DNA of 64,000 nt from Marinobacter sp. LQ44. GTDB taxonomy: Bacteria > Pseudomonadota > Gammaproteobacteria > Pseudomonadales > Oleiphilaceae. The DNA is taken from positions 1,798,001 to 1,862,000 of the forward strand of contig NZ_CP014754.1 in the NCBI RefSeq assembly GCF_001447155.2, in the 5' to 3' direction. Below are positions 43,770 through 52,042 of the stretch, piece after piece; position 1 is the stretch's first letter; each line of letters opens with the position of its first letter. A program made the position numbers and the translations under genes. The notes under the pieces are model-generated. The model was given only the letters and a program-made list of their open reading frames with translations. It did not search any database and had not been told where the DNA came from.

Positions 43770-45221
43770 TCACAGGCTCGGCGTGCCTCCGAACAACAGG
43801 TAATAAGCGATGCCCAGTAGCGAACTGACTAAGATCACCGGCAACATGCCCACCTTGAAGCGTAACATGGCAATAAAGGCGGCCAGTGCAAGCACCACAC
43901 TGGCGATCTGAATACTGCCCCATGTCGGCACCATTAACTGCATGCCAAAGGTCCGAACCGTATCTACTTCGGCGAAAGCGACATGCACCGCGAACCAGAT
44001 AGCCAGGTTCAGCATCACGCCCACAACGGCGGCGGTGACCGCCGATAACGCAGCACTCACCGCCTGGTTCCCGCGCAGCCTTTCTACATAGGGTGCGCCC
44101 AGGAATATCCACAGAAAACAGGGAACAAAGGTCACCCAGGTAGCCAGAATCGATGCAAGAATGCCCGCTGTAAAAGGATCGAGGGGGCCTGCGTCACGGA
44201 AAGCGCCCATGAAGCCCACGAACTGTACTACCTGAATCAAGGGGCCGGGCGTGGTCTCTGCCATGCCCAAACCATCCAGCATTTCCCCTGGCGCAAGCCA
44301 GCCATAGTTCTGTACGGCCTCCTGTGCCATATAAGCCAATACTGAATAAGCACCACCGAAGGTGACGACGGCCAGCTTGCTGAAGAAAAGCCCTATCTGG
44401 GTGAAGACATCGTCAAAGCCCAGCGATACAGCCAATACAACTAGCGGTGTGAACCACAGCGGTAGCCAGACCGCGAGTACCTTGAGCGCCCGCTTGCGCG
44501 TTGCCTTGGTATGATGTGCGGCACCGCCATCCATCATGGTGTCGATCGCCCGTTCACCATCCTCGGGCGTGTCATGTCCCTTGATGACCACGAATCGTTC
44601 CGGGTCCATGTACCGCCCCAGCAGGCCAATAACGGCAGCAGTCAGGATCACTACCGGGAACGGGACAGCGAACAAAAAGATGGCAATGAAAGCAAGGGCC
44701 GCCAAGATGTACATATAGGCATTCTTGAGCGCGCGCTTACCGATCCGGATGACGGCCTGAATCACGATCGCCAACACCGCCGCTTTAATCCCGAAGAAAA
44801 GCGCCTGCACCAGGGTTGCATCCTGAAAGCCCGCATAAAGCACGCTCAACACCAGGATGCTCAAAAAACCCGGCAACACAAACAGTCCGCCGGCCACGAG
44901 CCCACCCTTGACGCCATGCAGCAGCCAGCCGATATAAGTAGCCAGTTGTTGGGCTTCCGGCCCGGGCAGTACCATGCAGTAGTTCAGGGCGTGCAGAAAC
45001 CGGCTTTCGCTGACCCATCGCTTTTCATCCACCAGAATACGATGCATGACGGCGATTTGGCCGGCAGGACCGCCGAAACTCAGCATTGCAATCCGTAGCC
45101 AGACGCGCACCGCTTCCCCAAACGTAATCTCATGACCAAACTCGTTGCGATCGCCACCCGATGGCACGGTGTCTTGTTGGGTTCTGTGGGCTGTATCGGT
45201 GGAGTGGGACGACTCCGGCAT
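43770..45221 (-). CDS. chrA: Chromate transporter ChrA
   Basis: This 483-residue long-chain CHR-family protein has two homologous membrane halves. The N-half has SFGGPAGQIAVMHRILVDEK and NYCMVLPGPEAQQLATYIGW; the C-half has TFGGAYSVLAYMAQ and ETTPGPLIQVVQFVGF, each with the family PGP motif. ChrA exports chromate from the cytoplasm, driven by the proton gradient. It is in an operon with chrB, whose stop lies 2 bp before its ATG. Confidence 0.93.
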   Translation of the reverse strand: MPESSHSTDTAHRTQQDTVPSGGDRNEFGHEITFGEAVRVWLRIAMLSFGGPAGQIAVMHRILVDEKRWVSESRFLHALNYCMVLPGPEAQQLATYIGWLLHGVKGGLVAGGLFVLPGFLSILVLSVLYAGFQDATLVQALFFGIKAAVLAIVIQAVIRIGKRALKNAYMYILAALAFIAIFLFAVPFPVVILTAAVIGLLGRYMDPERFVVIKGHDTPEDGERAIDTMMDGGAAHHTKATRKRALKVLAVWLPLWFTPLVVLAVSLGFDDVFTQIGLFFSKLAVVTFGGAYSVLAYMAQEAVQNYGWLAPGEMLDGLGMAETTPGPLIQVVQFVGFMGAFRDAGPLDPFTAGILASILATWVTFVPCFLWIFLGAPYVERLRGNQAVSAALSAVTAAVVGVMLNLAIWFAVHVAFAEVDTVRTFGMQLMVPTWGSIQIASVVLALAAFIAMLRFKVGMLPVILVSSLLGIAYYLLFGGTPSL

Positions 45222-45223
45222 GC

Positions 45224-46153
45224 TTACTTCCCCTTCGTATAGGTTGTGTACAAACTGTCGAACACCTGATTGGCAGCCAGTAACAGCTGATCATCGTTAT
45301 GATGAGACTCGCGAAAGCCCATCAATACGCATTCAACTCCAGTGGCCGCCGGTGGCTGATGGCCGCCAACATCGAGGTAATGCACCAGTTCCGCGATCCG
45401 CTGCAGTGCCACCTGGCGCAGGCCAAAGCTCGCCAGTAACGTTTCAAAGGTGACCTTGTCAGCTACATGGGTGAAGGCCGCTCCATCGAAATCAAAACCC
45501 AGCGCGTGATCAGGGCAATCAGCTGGAGAGCTTAACCATAGAAAATTCGCTTCCGGATCGATGAATCGCTTAATCAACCAGGCGCTGGCCAGGCGGTCCA
45601 CCCACGGTCGGCGACGAGTTGCCCATACCCTTCCCAGGTAGTCGGCACGGTTGAGGAGAGCGACCGTGCCTGAAACAGGTAGCGGCTCATCAGGCGACAG
45701 CACCCGATTTGCGTCGGTTTCCAGTTCCTGCAACGCCCGATCGACCCGTTCACGGGCAGCACCTGGAAAAAAATCAATCTGTGACACGCGCGTGAAGCGC
45801 TTACGCAGTTTCCGGGTCTCCCTAATAACCTCCATGGCCGATTCTGGCAGCAGCGTTGCCCGTAGTTCTGCGATGTCCGAGTGCAAGGCCTCATAGTCGT
45901 CCGCACGATCGAATAAAGCGGGGAATTCATGAGCATCCGGGCCGTCAGTGGGTACAACATGGGCGACACCGCCGGCTTCACGCACGTCATGGGCCACAGC
46001 CTCCAACTTCTCGACGTGATCGGGGTGAGCTGGCAGTAAATAGACGCCGTCGCGAAGTGAAGCCGCGCCCCATGCCTTAATAGAGCGCCAGGCCCGCATA
46101 CGCACCGTCGCATTTTCTGTAGGAAGTGACAGAATCAGTAGAAGCCATGACAT
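45224..46153 (-). CDS. chrB: Chromate resistance regulator ChrB
   Basis: This 309-residue protein has the ChrB N-terminal domain, beginning MSWLLLILSLPTENATVRMR, and the C-terminal chromate-resistance domain (WVDRLASAWLIKRFIDPEAN, VGGHQPPAATGVECVLMGFR). In known systems ChrB senses chromate and controls chrAB. The start at 46153 matches the family N-terminus; a frame extension of 10 residues to 46183 is unlikely. It precedes chrA and forms a two-gene operon. The promoter lies in the gap to the divergent dmeF gene. Confidence 0.9.
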   Translation of the reverse strand: MSWLLLILSLPTENATVRMRAWRSIKAWGAASLRDGVYLLPAHPDHVEKLEAVAHDVREAGGVAHVVPTDGPDAHEFPALFDRADDYEALHSDIAELRATLLPESAMEVIRETRKLRKRFTRVSQIDFFPGAARERVDRALQELETDANRVLSPDEPLPVSGTVALLNRADYLGRVWATRRRPWVDRLASAWLIKRFIDPEANFLWLSSPADCPDHALGFDFDGAAFTHVADKVTFETLLASFGLRQVALQRIAELVHYLDVGGHQPPAATGVECVLMGFRESHHNDDQLLLAANQVFDSLYTTYTKGK

Positions 46154-46245
46154 TCTGTAGAATCTACTACGTGTTTGTAGCAATCACAACACTTTTATGG
46201 CTGAACGGTTGTGATGGCCACCTGACTACAGTAGCATTCTCATAT

Positions 46246-46262
46246 ATCCCCCCACGGGGGAT
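46246..46262 (+). promoter_or_regulatory. CsoR/RcnR-type operator before dmeF
   Basis: ATCCCCCCACGGGGGAT is a pair of C and G tracts as bound by CsoR/RcnR-family repressors. Its reverse complement is identical, over all 17 bp, to the site at 47575-47591 between csoR and the HupE operon. It lies 62 bp before the dmeF start. Confidence 0.75.
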
Positions 46263-46324
46263 AGGTTAAAAGCTGGTTTTGACCCCAGACTTACCAAATC
46301 ATCAGCCACGCTAGGAACACTGTG

Positions 46325-47253
46325 ATGCACCACGAACGACTCGATCATTGGCAACATAAGCATGTCTTTGGCCAGGATCGGAAGCGCCCCGGAGAAATCC
46401 GAACGCTCATCGTGGTGGCCTAACGCTGGCGATGATGGTCTGGGAAATCCTGGCCGGGATCGTTTATGGCTCGATGGCCTTGCTGGCCGATGGGCTGCAC
46501 ATGGGGTCGCACGCGGTGGCCCTTGGTATTGCCGCCTTCGCCTATGCATACGCCAGGAAAAACGCAGGCAACGCCCGATTCTCTTTCGGGACGGGGAAGG
46601 TCAATGCGCTGGGCGGCTTTACCGGAGCCATTCTGCTGGCTGTCTTTGCGCTCTACATGGTCATCGAGAGTGTTGGGCGTTTTATCCAGCCCGTCCCCAT
46701 TTCTTTCGATGGGGCCATATTTGTGGCCATCATAGGCCTGGTGGTCAACGGGGTGTCAGCGTGGATACTGGGGGATGCAGGTCATGACCATGGTCACAGT
46801 CACGGGCATAATCACGGTCACCACCATCATCACCATGACCACAACCGACGGGCCGCTTACCTGCATGTGCTTGCAGATGCGTTGACGTCAGTCCTTGCCA
46901 TTGTTGCCCTTCTGGCGGGTAAATATGCCGGGTGGAACTGGATGGACCCGATGATGGGGATTATCGGTGCGATTCTGGTAACCCGTTGGTCCTGGCAACT
47001 TTTAAGAGACACCTCAAAAATCCTTCTCGACGAGCAACATCAGGACATGGAGGACGCTGTTAAAGAGGCCGTCGAAGACGACGATGCCAAAGTCAGTGAT
47101 CTGCATGTGTGGGCAATAGGCCCAAACATTCATGCCGCTATTGTCTCAGTCGTCTCGCATCAGCCCGAGTCGCCCGCAGTTTATAAGGAGCGCATTCAGG
47201 CACACTGCCAGTCCCTGGTCCACGTGACGGTGGAACCTCTTCGCTGTGATTAA
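46325..47253 (+). pseudogene. dmeF: DmeF-like cation efflux protein (CDF family), frameshifted
   Basis: From ATG 46325 the frame gives MHHERLDHWQHKHVFGQDRK and continues to LIVVA, then stops at 46421-46423. The next frame, from 46420, continues without a gap as LTLAMMVWEILAGIVYGSMA. Loss of one C in the run at 46419-46420 explains it. The rest is intact: ADGLHMGSHAVALG with the HxxxD metal site, a His-rich loop at about 46778-46845 with more than ten His, and the C-terminal domain ending TVEPLRCD. DmeF exports Co(II) and Ni(II). If the deletion is real, only an N-terminally short product from 46432 could be made, losing part of the first membrane helix. A sequencing error is the alternative. 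Confidence 0.8.
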
Positions 47254-47284
47254 CGGAGAGAACGCAAATTAGAGAGTAACGAGA

Positions 47285-47563
47285 TCAAAGATAACGGGCG
47301 ATTGCTTTGAACTCGTCGACGCGCCGCTGCTGCTCCGGCTCCAGCGGTCCGATGGCATCGTCCAGGCAGTGTTCAATGTGGTCCTGTACCAAGACGCGCT
47401 TGGCCTGCTGGATGGCCTTTTCCACAGCGTGAAGCTGCTGTGCCAGCTCCAGGCAGGGCTTCCCCTGATCCATCATGCCAATCACGCTTTCAAGATGGCC
47501 GTTGGCCCGCTTCAGGCGTTTGATGATATTCGGATGCGATTGATGCGTGTGATCATTTATCAT
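47285..47563 (-). CDS. CsoR/RcnR-family metal-sensing repressor (DmeR-like)
   Basis: This all-helical repressor has 92 residues. The N-terminus is His-rich (His5, His7, His10). The metal-site residues are Cys37, His62 and Cys66, the Cys-His-Cys pattern of copper-sensing CsoR, with an additional His65. RcnR-type Ni/Co sensors use His-Cys-His-His, so the metal is open. DmeR proteins paired with dmeF belong to the same family. Two identical operators, before dmeF and before its own gene, suggest it represses both. Metal binding would release it. Confidence 0.85.
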   Translation of the reverse strand: MINDHTHQSHPNIIKRLKRANGHLESVIGMMDQGKPCLELAQQLHAVEKAIQQAKRVLVQDHIEHCLDDAIGPLEPEQQRRVDEFKAIARYL

Positions 47564-47574
47564 GTTTAATTCCT

Positions 47575-47591
47575 ATCCCCCGTGGGGGGAT
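47575..47591. promoter_or_regulatory. CsoR/RcnR-type operator between csoR and HupE operon
   Basis: ATCCCCCGTGGGGGGAT is identical to the reverse complement of 46246-46262. It lies 11 bp upstream of the regulator start and 52 bp before the divergent gene at 47644, so it can control both. Confidence 0.75.
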
Positions 47592-47643
47592 GGTATCCTC
47601 TTGCTTCGTTGAAATCCAACCACCGACTCGACCATTGAGACTG

Positions 47644-48027
47644 ATGATTTCGGCCCTCCATCAAAGAAAACTGCTTCCGACGCTCGTCATGCTGTTCGCA
47701 TTGGCGGGCCTGTCGCTGTCGGTGATTGGCGAGTCATTCTCTCACGGTGTGGCCAACTTGGCAGGCGATTGGGAATCGCAGCCTGACGGCCACCCAGGCA
47801 GTTATGGTGCGCATGGACACACCCACGATTTTGACGAAGAGCCAGAGACATCCTCAGTGCATCATGATGCTGGCAATCATACTCACGAGACCGTGGACCA
47901 GCTCAGGGTTCCGTTTGTTTCCCAAAGCCTGACCGTTCTCCGGCAGCCCGTGCCCTTTGCCGGAGGTTCTCCCCGCAGTTTGCGCTATCGGCTTGAACGC
48001 CCTCCAAAAGCCTCTATTCCCGCTTGA
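47644..48027 (+). CDS. His-rich exported small protein of metal locus
   Basis: This 127-residue protein has one hydrophobic N-terminal segment (LLPTLVMLFALAGLSLSVIG), a signal peptide or anchor. The rest is periplasmic and rich in His and acidic residues (HGHTHDFDEEPE; HHDAGNHTHE), a likely metal-binding stretch. I do not recognise a named family. It heads the operon with the HupE-like and anchor genes and sits behind the CsoR-type operator. It may buffer or deliver Ni/Co/Cu in the periplasm. The start at 47644 is chosen over 47590, which overlaps the operator. Confidence 0.65.
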   Translation: MISALHQRKLLPTLVMLFALAGLSLSVIGESFSHGVANLAGDWESQPDGHPGSYGAHGHTHDFDEEPETSSVHHDAGNHTHETVDQLRVPFVSQSLTVLRQPVPFAGGSPRSLRYRLERPPKASIPA

Positions 48028-48075
48028 TTCTTGCCGCTTACGTGGCCCGAGAAAACAAATTCAATTGGAGTCTTT

Positions 48076-48810
48076 ATGTTGTCAAGCTTGCTTGGCGGTT
48101 GCCGTGGTGTGCCCTCAACGGGCACAGGCAGTCGTCTGTTCTGGACATTTCTGACCCTGGGCTTTCTGGGTATGAGTACCGATGTGCTTGCCCACGCAGT
48201 CGCTCAGGGCGACAGGGGCTACATCCAGGAAATTACCGGGATAAACCTTATTGCGTTCATCTATCTGGGGGCCAAACACATGGTCACCGGCTATGACCAC
48301 CTGCTGTTCCTGCTGGGTGTCATTTTCTTTCTTTACCAAATGAAGCACATCGCGATCTACGTGAGCCTGTTTGCCCTGGGGCATTCCACCACAATGCTGC
48401 TGGGGGTGTACTTCAATGTGGGCATCAACAGCTACATCATTGATGCGATTATCGGCCTGTCCATCGTCTATAAGGCACTGGACAACATCGGTGCCTACCA
48501 GCGGTGGTTTGGCTTCCAGCCCAACACCAAGGCCGCCACGTTGATTTTCGGGTTCTTCCATGGTTTCGGCCTGTCCACCAAGATCATCGAATACGACATC
48601 TCGCCGGACGGCCTGATTCCGAACCTCCTCGCCTTCAACGTGGGCGTGGAAATCGGACAGTTGATCGCCCTGGCCATGATCCTGATTGCCATCAGCTTCT
48701 GGCGTAAAACCGACGGCTTTTTCCGCCACGCCTATACAGCCAACGTTGCCATGATGAGTGCAGGTTTCCTGCTCTTTGGCTATCAGCTCACGGGTTACTT
48801 TGTCGCCTGA
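48076..48810 (+). CDS. HupE/UreJ-family membrane protein
   Basis: This 244-residue protein has a signal-like N-terminus and about six further membrane segments. Conserved His/Asp motifs are KHMVTGYDHLLFLLG, ALGHSTTMLLG and FGFFHGFGLSTKI, typical of HupE/UreJ proteins, which are nickel or cobalt permeases. A start at 48076 with GGAGTCTTT before it is preferred over 48031. Its place in an operon with an efflux-type regulator is notable, because import and export functions would share control. Confidence 0.82.
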   Translation: MLSSLLGGCRGVPSTGTGSRLFWTFLTLGFLGMSTDVLAHAVAQGDRGYIQEITGINLIAFIYLGAKHMVTGYDHLLFLLGVIFFLYQMKHIAIYVSLFALGHSTTMLLGVYFNVGINSYIIDAIIGLSIVYKALDNIGAYQRWFGFQPNTKAATLIFGFFHGFGLSTKIIEYDISPDGLIPNLLAFNVGVEIGQLIALAMILIAISFWRKTDGFFRHAYTANVAMMSAGFLLFGYQLTGYFVA

Positions 48811-48825
48811 TTCTGGAGATTTGCT

Positions 48826-49527
48826 ATGTACAACACCGATATACCCAACCGTGAAGAACTGCCCAGCACTGCCAAACTTATTCGATCAACCATCATCGCA
48901 GCTATTGTGGCGCTGATTCTGCTGGTGACCGTGGTCATGCCCGCCGAGTACGCCCTGGACCCGACCGGTGCCGGCAGATTGCTGGGGTTGACCGAAATGG
49001 GCGAAATCAAGGAACAACTGGCTGATGAAGCTGCCGCTGACGAGGAGGCACAGATGGTTGCCGTGCAATCCTCAAGCGATCAGCAGGAAACCGAAGCAGT
49101 ACAGCCTGAAGCCGAAGAACCCGCTCAGGAAGCTGCCCCAGAGCCAGAACCAGAACCAGAACCTGCGGCCGTGCAAGAACAACAAGCATCAGAACCAGCA
49201 CCTGCAGAAACACAATGGCAGGACGAAGTGCGAGTGGTTCTTACGCCTGGCGAAGGTACTGAGTTTAAGCTCACCATGGAAGAAGGTGCTGTGGCTCGCT
49301 TCTCTTGGGTATCCGAGGGTGGCCCAATCAACTTTGATACCCATGGCGATGGAGGCGGCCAGTCAATTTCATACGAGAAAGGCCGGGGCGTACCGGAAGA
49401 CGAAGGCCAACTGGAAGCCGCTTTTACCGGCAACCATGGCTGGTTCTTCAGAAACCGGAATGACAATGACATTACTCTCGTCCTTCGTACCGGTGGAGAC
49501 TACGGACAACTGAAGAAAATGCTTTGA
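48826..49527 (+). CDS. Single-pass transmembrane anchor protein of metal locus
   Basis: This protein has 233 residues. A cytoplasmic N-terminus of about 25 residues is followed by one membrane segment (STIIAAIVALILLVTVVM), then a long acidic linker with repeated Glu-Pro units, and a C-terminal beta-rich domain with FSWVSEGGPINFDTHGDGGG and GNHGWFFRNRNDNDITLVLR. Proteins of this build are often found beside HupE-like genes in metal loci. Their function is unknown to me. ATG at 48826 is 15 bp after the HupE stop, with GGAG upstream. Confidence 0.7.
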   Translation: MYNTDIPNREELPSTAKLIRSTIIAAIVALILLVTVVMPAEYALDPTGAGRLLGLTEMGEIKEQLADEAAADEEAQMVAVQSSSDQQETEAVQPEAEEPAQEAAPEPEPEPEPAAVQEQQASEPAPAETQWQDEVRVVLTPGEGTEFKLTMEEGAVARFSWVSEGGPINFDTHGDGGGQSISYEKGRGVPEDEGQLEAAFTGNHGWFFRNRNDNDITLVLRTGGDYGQLKKML

Positions 49528-50158
49528 TCACGCAGGCATAAATTGCAATTTTTTTTGGAGCCGGTCAGACAATGGCCGGCTGCGAGAAGAAGCGAAGGTT
49601 CATGAAATGGAGCAAAACCAGAGGTTATGAATCAGCTCATGAATGTCATGCATACAGCAATTAATTAGGCTACTGAAATACCGCGTTATTCATAATTTTC
49701 CATATCATCGGTGATCGCCGGGTCGGAATAGTTATTCCACTTTATCGTTAGTGCATCCGATTAAGCGGTACCAGCCTTCAAAATTGAATCGAAAGCCGAT
49801 TCGAAGCTGAGAGCTGCAAATGTCCGCTTTTGTTTAGGTGCTTCGGTCGCAAAGCGAACATTCGGATTTGGGGATAACTCCCGGCTCACTCGCTGCCTCC
49901 ACGCCTATTCCAGACAGATTCGCGCCGTGCATTTCGTCGTTGACGTATGGCTACACAATAAAAATATGGCGAAAGCGCCTCATTTTTCGTAACACTTCCA
50001 CGAATTCGGTAATAATTTAATCCGCGTCGTTACCACCGAAACAAAAATGTCACACCGCTGACACATTTCAGGACGACTCTATTACTGTATGGAATTTAGT
50101 CAGCCTCGCATCGAAAACATTCCGCGCATGAAGCTTCATGCAGCAGGGGAGGCCAGAA
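49528..50158. other. Long intergenic region after metal block
   Basis: About 630 bp without a credible gene. It holds an imperfect inverted repeat around 49817-49864 and a possible AGCCGG...CCGGCT hairpin at 49559-49582 after the anchor gene. It also contains the promoter region of the pyruvate-kinase-like gene. Nothing else is recognisable. Confidence 0.5.
49817..49864. repeat. Imperfect inverted repeat with dispersed motif
   Basis: AAATGTCCGCTTTTG at 49818-49832 faces CGCAAAGCGAACATT at 49848-49862. The right arm is part of the 21-bp motif also at 43609. The left arm recurs as GAATGTTCGCTTTTGTTTA at 62091-62109. Confidence 0.5.
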
Positions 50159-52039
50159 ATGGACGAAATAACTCCGAGAGCCCTCACTGCATCAGAGATT
50201 GAGTACATGGGTGAGCTACTGGAAGATCTCACCAATCTTCGAGATAGCCTTTGCTCTATAGCTGCCCACCCCCCATTTAGCCTCAACGAACTCGACTCTG
50301 GCTATCGTATAAGCGCCGAAAACCTTCTGCATTACCTCGCGTTGCGCCGACAGGATATCCGACTGCTCCAGCAGCGCCTTGTTACGCTTGGATTTTCCTC
50401 ATTGGGTCGTTCGGAATCCTGCGTACTGCCGACACTAGACATCATCATCCGCACACTTTCCTTACTACTCGGACAGCCACCAAAAGCAGATTGCGGCGAA
50501 ACCTCCACGATCACGATTCAGGATGGCCCCCTGTTACTGCTGCAGCATTCGAAAGAACTACTTGGGGCCACGCCCGAAGCTAGAAATGTACGGATCATGG
50601 TCACCATGCCAACGGAATCGGCACAAGATCCCTCAATCATTCGCGATTTGCTGAAAGCCGGGATGAATTGCATGCGCATAAATTGCGCCCATGATGACCC
50701 AGAAACCTGGCTGGAGATGATCAATAATCTGCAAACTGCAAAAGAGGAGTTCGGACAGAGTTGTCAGGTTTTTATGGATTTGGGTGGGCCGAAGATACGC
50801 ACGGGTGAGATCGAACCCGGACCGCACGTTGTGCATGTACACCCCAAACGTAATGAATACGGAATCACCGTTTTCCCTGCGCGCATACTGCTGGTGCCGG
50901 AGGGAAGTTCAGCACCGGAAATTAGCGATAACCAGACTGTTTTCGGTGTTCCAAAGAGTTTTCTACAAAAGCTCAAGAGATTTGATGAGATCCGGCTCCT
51001 TGATGCACGCCACAAGCCCCGGAAATGGACCGTTGTTGAAGTTAGCGACTTTGGATGCCGGGTTGAGAGCATCAAAACCTGTTACGTAGTGCCCGGAACG
51101 CCCCTTCAGCTGAAAGAAAAACAACGCCCGAAAATCACAGCCAAGATTACCAGTGTCCCCAAGCAACCCGGGTTTATAGTCCTCCGCCAAGGCGATTGTC
51201 TTGTAGTTACGGCCGACTCGAATGCCGGACATTCCAAGCATTTAGACACCCAGGGAAATCTTGTTACTCCCGCTACGATAAGCTGCACGATGCCCGAGGT
51301 CGTTTCTCAAGTTCATCCGGGCGAGAGCGTCTGGTTTGATGACGGGAAAATTGGTGGTGTCATTGAAAAAGTAGAGACAGACCGATTCTGGGTAAAAATC
51401 CAACACGCTCGTCCAGAAGGCAGCAAACTTAGAGCCGGTAAAGGCATGAACCTTCCGGATAGCCAGCTTAACGTCAGCTCTCTGACGCCGACCGACATCA
51501 GCCACCTGACATTCATCGCTAAGCATGCAGATGCCGTCCAGATGTCATTTGTAAACTCCGCACATGACGTCACATTGCTTGACGAAGCACTGTCCCGGGT
51601 AAAGGGGGATCACTTAGGCATCGTCCTCAAGATCGAAACCCGAAGAGGATTTGAGAATTTGCCCTCTATGCTGCTGACCGCTATGCGCCGACCCAAGGTG
51701 GGCGTCATGATTGCAAGGGGCGATCTTGCTGTTGAGTGTGGATATGAGCGACTGGCAGAAGTCCAGGAAGAGATATTGTCAGTGTGTGAAGCCGCCCATG
51801 TACCCGTTATCTGGGCGACTCAAGTACTAGAAAACCTGGCTCAGAAAGGCATGCCCTCTCGCGCAGAGATTTCAGATGCAGTCATGGCGCACCGTGCAGA
51901 GTGCGTCATGCTGAACAAAGGGCCGCACGTTATCGAAGCGCTTGGTGTGCTCGACAGCATTCTCAAGCGCATGGAACAGCATCAAACCAAAAAACGGGCA
52001 CTACTCAGGGCACTGAGATTGGCCCAGAACGGACGGTAA
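50159..52039 (+). CDS. Divergent pyruvate kinase-like protein
   Basis: This protein has 626 residues against about 480 in normal pyruvate kinase. An unfamiliar N-terminal region (about 140 residues) precedes the barrel: MVTMPTESAQDPSIIRDLLK, CMRINCAHDD, VFMDLGGPKIRTGEIE, a large B-domain, then VLKIETRRGFENLPSML with the catalytic Lys and GVMIARGDLAVECGYERLAE. The canonical ATQMLESM and GETA sites read WATQVLENLA and MLNKGPHVIEA, so GETA is lost. The C-terminal regulatory domain is absent. It may be a non-glycolytic relative. The start at 50159 follows GGGGAGG. A CoA-transferase gene follows after 3 bp. Confidence 0.75.
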   Translation: MDEITPRALTASEIEYMGELLEDLTNLRDSLCSIAAHPPFSLNELDSGYRISAENLLHYLALRRQDIRLLQQRLVTLGFSSLGRSESCVLPTLDIIIRTLSLLLGQPPKADCGETSTITIQDGPLLLLQHSKELLGATPEARNVRIMVTMPTESAQDPSIIRDLLKAGMNCMRINCAHDDPETWLEMINNLQTAKEEFGQSCQVFMDLGGPKIRTGEIEPGPHVVHVHPKRNEYGITVFPARILLVPEGSSAPEISDNQTVFGVPKSFLQKLKRFDEIRLLDARHKPRKWTVVEVSDFGCRVESIKTCYVVPGTPLQLKEKQRPKITAKITSVPKQPGFIVLRQGDCLVVTADSNAGHSKHLDTQGNLVTPATISCTMPEVVSQVHPGESVWFDDGKIGGVIEKVETDRFWVKIQHARPEGSKLRAGKGMNLPDSQLNVSSLTPTDISHLTFIAKHADAVQMSFVNSAHDVTLLDEALSRVKGDHLGIVLKIETRRGFENLPSMLLTAMRRPKVGVMIARGDLAVECGYERLAEVQEEILSVCEAAHVPVIWATQVLENLAQKGMPSRAEISDAVMAHRAECVMLNKGPHVIEALGVLDSILKRMEQHQTKKRALLRALRLAQNGR

Positions 52040-52042
52040 CAA

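Noticed and set aside
46362..46787. Plus-strand frame of 141 codons over dmeF
   Set aside because: It is the third frame of the efflux gene and shows no family sequence.
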